From positions 1 through 9,175 of the forward strand of contig CAZPUJ010000642.1 in the NCBI GenBank assembly GCA_964589725.1: a stretch of 9,175 nucleotides of DNA, read 5' to 3'. Position 1 is the stretch's first letter; each line of letters begins with the position of its first letter. Source of the DNA: CAYSHJ01 sp964589725. GTDB taxonomy: Bacteria > Planctomycetota > Planctomycetia > Planctomycetales > Planctomycetaceae. The notes below the pieces were generated by a model. It searched no databases. It saw only the letters and a list, made by a program, of their open reading frames with translations, and was not told where the DNA came from. The position numbers were made by a program, and so were the translations under genes. Below, piece after piece: positions 5,687 through 9,175 of this stretch.

Positions 5687-6850
5687 ATGCTCGAACTCGA
5701 TTCCGACAACATCATCGGCTATTTGAGACAGGCGGGCCGGCTTTCCGAGGAAGAGGCCGGCGGTGCGCGCGCGGAACTCCTTTCCGGCGGAGTTTCGAAC
5801 GCCGTGATCCGTGTCTCGCCGCGGAGTGGTCCGGACTTCGTTGTCAAACAGTCGCGAGCACAACTACGGACGAAAGCCGACTGGTTCAGTCAGCCGGAGC
5901 GAATTTGGCGCGAGCGTGACGTGATCGAAGTCTTACGACAGATCGCCCCACCCGGGCTGATACCAGGATTGCTGTTCGATGATCGCGACAATTTTTTGTT
6001 TGCGATGGAAGCCCTGCCGCGCAAACACGTCGTGTGGAAGAACTGCCTGTTGCGAGGCGAGGCCGATGTGGTGCTGGGACGCGCTCTGGGTGAAATTCTG
6101 GCGACCATTCACGCTCGCACGGCCGACCGAACCGATCTGTGCGAGCGGCTCGATGACCGCACGATCTTCGACGAGTTGCGGCTCGACCCGTTTTACCGCT
6201 TCGTCGCCCGGCAACACCCCAAACTGCGACCTCCGCTCGAACGGCTGATCGACGAGACGTTGACGACCTCGGTCTGCCTGGTGCTTGGTGACTTCAGCCC
6301 GAAGAACATTTTGATCATGCGCGACGAGCACTTCCCCCCTCTGGCGCCCCATTCGAAAAGGGGCGAAGGAATCCCGTCCGCTGCGGAAGGGGGGGAAAGA
6401 ATGGCATCCGCATGTCGCGGGTTCGCCCTCGCGCCCGGCGAGTCGCGCATCGCATTGGTGGATTTCGAAACTGGACACTTTGGCGATCCGGCGTTTGATC
6501 TTGGCTTTTTCCTCAGCCATCTGTTGCTCAAGACGATTCGCAACGCACTGCGGTCGGACGAATTCTTGATCATGGTGCGTGAGTTTTGGACGACTTATCG
6601 GCGGAGACTCTCCGAGTTTCCATTGCCCGTCGTTCTGCAATTCGCTTCGCTGGATCGGCGCACTGTCTCGCACCTCGCGGCGTGCCTGAGGGCTCGCGTC
6701 GACGGCAAGAGCACGGTCGACTACCTGAGTTCGGTCGCGGAGGATTTCGTCCGCGAGGTGACCGACGATTGGCTGCTGGCGTCGCCAGCGAATGTTGAAA
6801 CAGCGTTGCATGACCTGCGACGGCGGCTGAAGTCCGTTTGCTCGTGCTGA
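5687..6850 (+). CDS. Phosphotransferase of the APH/5-methylthioribose-kinase fold, with an inserted loop
   Basis: 387 residues, cytoplasmic, transfers phosphate from ATP to a small-molecule hydroxyl. The N-lobe has a glycine-loop-like LLSGGVSNAVIRV (31-43) and the ATP lysine K54 in DFVVKQS. RTKADWFSQPERIWRERDVI (61-80) holds the alpha-C Glu candidate (E72 or E77). The C-lobe has the Brenner motif LGDFSPKNIL (200-209) with catalytic D202 and N207, and the metal-binding LVDFETGHFGDPAFDLGFF (257-275) with D259. The pattern KQSRAQLRTKADWF and the GHFGDPAFDLGF loop recall MtnK-related kinases, but the substrate is unproven; aminoglycoside resistance is not implied. Between these motifs about 40 residues (212-253) replace what is normally a short linker; 216-237 are encoded by a palindromic repeat. 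The ATG at 5687 has no Shine-Dalgarno sequence. A secreted protein gene starts 14 bp after the stop, so the two are probably co-transcribed. Confidence 0.85.
   Translation: MLELDSDNIIGYLRQAGRLSEEEAGGARAELLSGGVSNAVIRVSPRSGPDFVVKQSRAQLRTKADWFSQPERIWRERDVIEVLRQIAPPGLIPGLLFDDRDNFLFAMEALPRKHVVWKNCLLRGEADVVLGRALGEILATIHARTADRTDLCERLDDRTIFDELRLDPFYRFVARQHPKLRPPLERLIDETLTTSVCLVLGDFSPKNILIMRDEHFPPLAPHSKRGEGIPSAAEGGERMASACRGFALAPGESRIALVDFETGHFGDPAFDLGFFLSHLLLKTIRNALRSDEFLIMVREFWTTYRRRLSEFPLPVVLQFASLDRRTVSHLAACLRARVDGKSTVDYLSSVAEDFVREVTDDWLLASPANVETALHDLRRRLKSVCSC
6332..6397. repeat. 66-bp palindromic repeat inserted in frame within the kinase gene
   Basis: The ends are complementary: TTCCCCCC (6332-6339) and GGGGGGAA (6390-6397). 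Inside is a second stem, CGCCCC (6345-6350) with GGGGCG (6360-6365). The interval is a multiple of three and stays open, giving residues 216-237 of the kinase, which are rich in Pro, Gly, Ser and charged residues unlike the flanking enzyme sequence. The outer C-run/G-run and inner stem resemble REP- or MITE-like dispersed repeats. No target-site duplication could be fixed by eye. Confidence 0.6.
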
Positions 6851-6864
6851 CTGGAGATTCCGTG

Positions 6865-7863
6865 ATGATGAACTCTCGATGCACCTGGACCTTCTGGCCT
6901 GTGTCCCGATGGCTTGGCTGTTGTCTCGTGGGACTTTTGATTCCCGGTGTCGTGCATTCCGACGATGCCACAAACGCGCGGCGGCCGAAGGATGATGCGG
7001 AGTTGAGGTACTGGCTGGAAAACATGGTTTGGCGGCATCGCTTCTCGACCGAAGAGATCGTCACGGCGACAGGGTTGTCGGCCGACGAGGTCGCGGCAAC
7101 AAAGGCTCGGCTCAACATTCGCGACGACAACCGCCCTGCTCGACCGGCGAATGGGCCGTTGCTGGTGTTGCCGTATCCTGGCGGTCGGCATCCGCGGATC
7201 GGATTCCTCGACGGTGCGGTGAACCCGCAACGTGAAACCAAGATGAGCGTCTTCACCCCTTGGAGTGAACGAGACTACGTCGTCGTCGATGTGCCCGAGG
7301 CGATCTGGTCAAACCTCGGGCTGACATACCTCGCACACACGCACATCGACACGGTCTGGACCAAGCAGGGAATCACGATGGACCGATTAGAATGGAACCG
7401 ACGCAAAGACGGTTCGTTCGACTTGCAGCGCCGGCTGCCGAACGGCGTCGAGTTCGGAGCGGTTGTCGTTGGGCACGGCGACGCCGTGCGCATGGAACTG
7501 TGGTTGAAGAACGGCTCGCCGGAGAAGTTGTCGGACCTGCGCGTGCAGAATTGTGTGATGCTCAAAGGAGCGTCCGGTTTCAATGCCCAGACGAACGACA
7601 ACAAACAGTTTCGCAAACCGTACGTGGCCTGCCACGACGAGTCGGGACAGCGTTGGGTCATCACCGCTTGGACACACTGCCAGCGAGCGTGGGGAAACGC
7701 CCCCTGCCCTTGCTTGCACTCCGATCCGCAGTTTCCAGATTGTGCTCCCGGCGAGACGAAGACCGTTCGCGGATGGCTCTCCTTCTTTGACGGCGCCGAC
7801 ATCGACGCTGAACTGCGGCGACTGGAATCGCTCGGCTGGGAACAGCAGGCCGTCCGGCCGTGA
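6865..7863 (+). CDS. Secreted conserved protein of unknown function (planctomycete-type)
   Basis: 332 residues. ATG 6865 is chosen because GGAGA (6853-6857) lies seven bases before it; ATG 6868 and GTG 6862 are alternatives. Residues 1 to about 32 form a signal peptide (FWPVSRWLGCCLVGLLIPGVVHS). A short helical region follows (AELRYWLENMVWRHRFSTEE, then TATGLSADEVAATKARL), which reads like a helix-turn-helix-sized bundle. Then a long beta-rich domain begins at LLVLPYPGGRHPRIGFLDGA and includes PWSERDYVVVDVPEAIWSN, LTYLAHTHIDTVWTKQ, VRMELWLKNGSPEKL and WGNAPCPCLHSDPQFPDC near the end. The conserved-looking His and Cys residues (AHTHID, CPCLHSD, PDC) could bind metal or form disulphides outside the cytoplasm. 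The overall feel is a beta-sandwich (galactose-mutarotase-like), but that is inference. I recognise this only as a protein type recurrent in planctomycetes, without known function. It follows the kinase gene at 14 bp. Confidence 0.85.
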   Translation: MMNSRCTWTFWPVSRWLGCCLVGLLIPGVVHSDDATNARRPKDDAELRYWLENMVWRHRFSTEEIVTATGLSADEVAATKARLNIRDDNRPARPANGPLLVLPYPGGRHPRIGFLDGAVNPQRETKMSVFTPWSERDYVVVDVPEAIWSNLGLTYLAHTHIDTVWTKQGITMDRLEWNRRKDGSFDLQRRLPNGVEFGAVVVGHGDAVRMELWLKNGSPEKLSDLRVQNCVMLKGASGFNAQTNDNKQFRKPYVACHDESGQRWVITAWTHCQRAWGNAPCPCLHSDPQFPDCAPGETKTVRGWLSFFDGADIDAELRRLESLGWEQQAVRP

Positions 7864-7868
7864 GCTAA

Positions 7869-7893
7869 AGTCCCGAGTTGTCAGTCCCGTGTT
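7869..7893 (+). repeat. Direct repeat of 11 bp at the convergent gene ends
   Basis: AGTCCCGAGTT (7869-7879) and AGTCCCGTGTT (7883-7893) differ at one base and are spaced 14 bp apart, just after the stop of the plus-strand secreted protein gene and over the stop of the minus-strand small gene. No hairpin with a T-run, and so no clear terminator, was found here. Confidence 0.35.
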
Positions 7894-8075
7894 CCATGCG
7901 CGCGATTGGTTCCCTCTTGGTGTCTCATTTCGTTTTCGTAGCCGGCGAAAATTGGCGTCATCGCGTCATCGGCGCCAGCCCGCATCTGCGGTGACAGCAG
8001 ACTGAGACACAAGATAATCAACAGTCGCTTCAGACACCGCCGTCGCGGAACCAACCGCGGACGAATGAGTGTCAT
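7881..8075 (-). CDS. Small secreted protein or truncated gene remnant, overlapping the hydrolase stop
   Basis: 64 residues on the minus strand. The start ATG overlaps the hydrolase stop as ATGA (8072-8075), the classical translational-coupling junction. The N-terminus is a convincing signal peptide: a basic region with RRRCLKR, then hydrophobic LLIILCLSLLS, and a possible cleavage near QMRAGA. The mature part is only about 30 residues and hydrophilic (ADDAMTPIFAGYENEMRHQE, then a basic tail). No family is recognised. A tandem GCGTCATC duplication lies in the coding sequence. It could be a true small exported partner of the hydrolase, or the 5' remnant of a larger exported protein gene cut short near 7881, where a direct repeat is found. 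The join and signal peptide together make chance less likely, but not excluded. Confidence 0.55.
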   Translation of the reverse strand: MTLIRPRLVPRRRCLKRLLIILCLSLLSPQMRAGADDAMTPIFAGYENEMRHQEGTNRAHGTRD

Positions 8076-8938
8076 GGCTGGCCTTTCGATTCTTCCGCGA
8101 ATTGTCTAGCGATCCAGCTTGCCGCTTCGTTATGAGCGGTCGAGTGAATACTGTGGCCAAGGCTCGGCATGACATGCAATTCCACATTCGCGGGCTTCTT
8201 TTGCGCGATCGAGACCGCGACCACTTTGCGGGTAAAGGCGATCAGATCGTCCGTGCTGACTCGCTCGTCGTTGTTGCCGATGCAGACCCAGATCGCCCGT
8301 CCGGAAAGTTGGTCGGAGCGATTGACGATCGAGAGCGCATTGGCGGGAGCGGGATTCGCCATTCCGTTGAATTCGCTCAGAGCCAGCGGATTCGTCACTG
8401 GCGCGAAGGCGGCCGCACAACGAAACCGTGGCTCGGCTGCCGCCAAGTGCAGGGCGATGAAGCCGCCGCGCGACGTGCCGCACACGGCCACGCGCTTCGG
8501 ATCGGTGTAACCTTGCTCGACGAGATGATCCAACACCTCCTTGACGCTGGCGGCGAAGTCACCGACTAAATCGTCTCCCTTTTCGATTCGCGCCCGCCAA
8601 CCGCTGAGTCCCTCGGCTTCGCCCGCTTTCGTGTCCTCGCCGTGACATGGCACGTCCAACGAGACGGAAATCACGCCTTGCTTCGCCAGCAGGCGACCGA
8701 CTTTGTTGTAAGTGTCGTTTCCCAGCGAATCTTCAATTCGACTGGCGAAAACAAACAGCGTCGCGGCTGGAGACTTTCCTTTCTCGCCTTGCACGCCGAA
8801 GCGAATGCCTTTCGGAGTTCGCAACACCGCAACGGCGGAGTGCTCCTCATCCGCCGCCGATATCGACGTTGTTTCCACCAGCGCCGACAGCGCGAGTAGT
8901 ACGACCACGAATGATTTCTGTGGAATGATCTTCAGCAT
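8072..8938 (-). CDS. Exported alpha/beta hydrolase (dienelactone hydrolase/prolyl oligopeptidase-like)
   Basis: 288 residues from ATG 8938, with GGAGA eight bases before it; a longer in-frame start at 8986 would place 16 polar residues before the signal peptide and is not preferred. Residues 1-28 form a signal peptide (KSFVVVLLALSALVETTSISA). The fold starts with strands around ATLFVFASR. The segment ISVSLDVPCHGED (about 90-102) is the typical DxPxHG turn. The nucleophile elbow is CGTSRGGF with S156. The acid is D224 in CIGNNDERV and the base H262 in PSLGHSIH, giving an intact Ser-Asp-His triad in canonical order. The enzyme would hydrolyse an ester or peptide-like bond in the periplasm; the substrate is unknown. 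A cupin gene ends 62 bp upstream on the same strand and a small secreted protein starts at its stop, suggesting a three-gene operon. Confidence 0.93.
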   Translation of the reverse strand: MLKIIPQKSFVVVLLALSALVETTSISAADEEHSAVAVLRTPKGIRFGVQGEKGKSPAATLFVFASRIEDSLGNDTYNKVGRLLAKQGVISVSLDVPCHGEDTKAGEAEGLSGWRARIEKGDDLVGDFAASVKEVLDHLVEQGYTDPKRVAVCGTSRGGFIALHLAAAEPRFRCAAAFAPVTNPLALSEFNGMANPAPANALSIVNRSDQLSGRAIWVCIGNNDERVSTDDLIAFTRKVVAVSIAQKKPANVELHVMPSLGHSIHSTAHNEAASWIARQFAEESKGQP

Positions 8939-9000
8939 GACAGCGTTCTCCGTGTGGAATGATTTCGACGACGGTGATTCGAACACGAGCAGCGTCGAAA

Positions 9001-9175
9001 CTATTCCAACTCATGCACATCATGAAACACGCCGCGCGGGATGCAGACGGTCAGGACCGTGAGCTTCCCGATCGCCTTGTGCTTGACGCCGCGTGGCACG
9101 TAGACGACGACTCCCGTGTGCAGTTCGATCTCTTCATCGTCGAGGATCATCGTGCCCTGGCCGTCGATGATGTAA
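9001..9175 (-). CDS. Cupin-domain protein (C-terminal part)
   Basis: Read on the minus strand, the frame is open from the window edge to a TAG at 9001-9003, giving the last 57 residues. They read YIIDGQGTMILDDEEIELHT, then GVVVYVPRGVKHKAIG and a final CIPRGVFHDVHELE. This is the second half of a cupin: the G-Q-G turn, the alternating strands of the small beta barrel, and the motif-2 PRGVKHKA where the His is usually a metal ligand. Motif 1 with the other His/Glu ligands lies outside the window. Cupins of this size are sugar-binding, isomerase, dioxygenase or regulatory proteins, so the role cannot be set. It is the likely first visible gene of the run with the hydrolase and small secreted protein. 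Confidence 0.85.
   Translation of the reverse strand, partial: YIIDGQGTMILDDEEIELHTGVVVYVPRGVKHKAIGKLTVLTVCIPRGVFHDVHELE

Noticed and set aside
5687..6850. Aminoglycoside-resistance kinase
   Set aside because: The APH fold is shared by many small-molecule kinases and the motifs here resemble MTR-kinase-like proteins more; there is no resistance context.
5933..6973. 346-codon open frame on the minus strand opposite the phosphotransferase
   Set aside because: It is the mirror of a well-supported kinase with catalytic motifs; its product is rich in Arg, Gln and Ser without any domain, typical of an antisense shadow in GC-rich DNA.

Overview
The window reads as chromosomal DNA of a planctomycete (Planctomycetes/Planctomycetota) or a close relative. 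The support is indirect. Base composition is fairly GC-rich, genes are short and loosely clustered, and two secreted proteins (6865-7863 and 4439-5335) resemble lineage-typical proteins of unknown function. There is also a response-regulator/RsbW-type kinase fusion, and several short interspersed repeat types lie between or inside genes. No rRNA, tRNA, CRISPR array, transposase or phage gene was seen.

Layout. 1-453 (+) is the C-terminal part of a Rieske-type ring-hydroxylating oxygenase alpha subunit. 454-824 has a 9-nt tandem repeat and what looks like a small gene broken by a frameshift. 825-1907 (+) is a radical SAM protein of the PA0069/SplB-like group. 1941-1991 is a 16-codon reading frame behind a very strong Shine-Dalgarno sequence, directly before a glutamate/aspartate-type cation symporter (2002-3363, +). 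3469-4353 (+) is a receiver domain fused to an RsbW-like ATPase. It ends at a palindromic repeat (4361-4431) that separates it from the convergent gene 4439-5335 (-), a secreted protein with a 58-residue glycine-rich centre. A 351-bp divergent intergenic region follows. Then come a phosphotransferase of the APH/MTR-kinase fold (5687-6850, +), carrying an in-frame palindromic insertion, and 14 bp later a secreted protein of unknown function (6865-7863, +). The right end is a minus-strand run: a cupin (9175 to 9001, start outside the window), an exported alpha/beta hydrolase (8938 to 8072), and a 64-codon secreted small protein overlapping the hydrolase stop by an ATGA junction (8075 to 7881).

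How they work together. Three short operons can be argued from spacing: symporter plus response regulator (105 bp apart), phosphotransferase plus secreted protein (14 bp), and cupin plus hydrolase plus small secreted protein (62-bp gap, then a 4-bp overlap). Otherwise the genes look like ordinary metabolic, signalling and envelope functions with no shared pathway. I found no convincing new defence or mobile system. The most notable points are the repeat that became coding sequence inside the kinase, the frameshifted gene, the possible leader peptide, and the small secreted protein.
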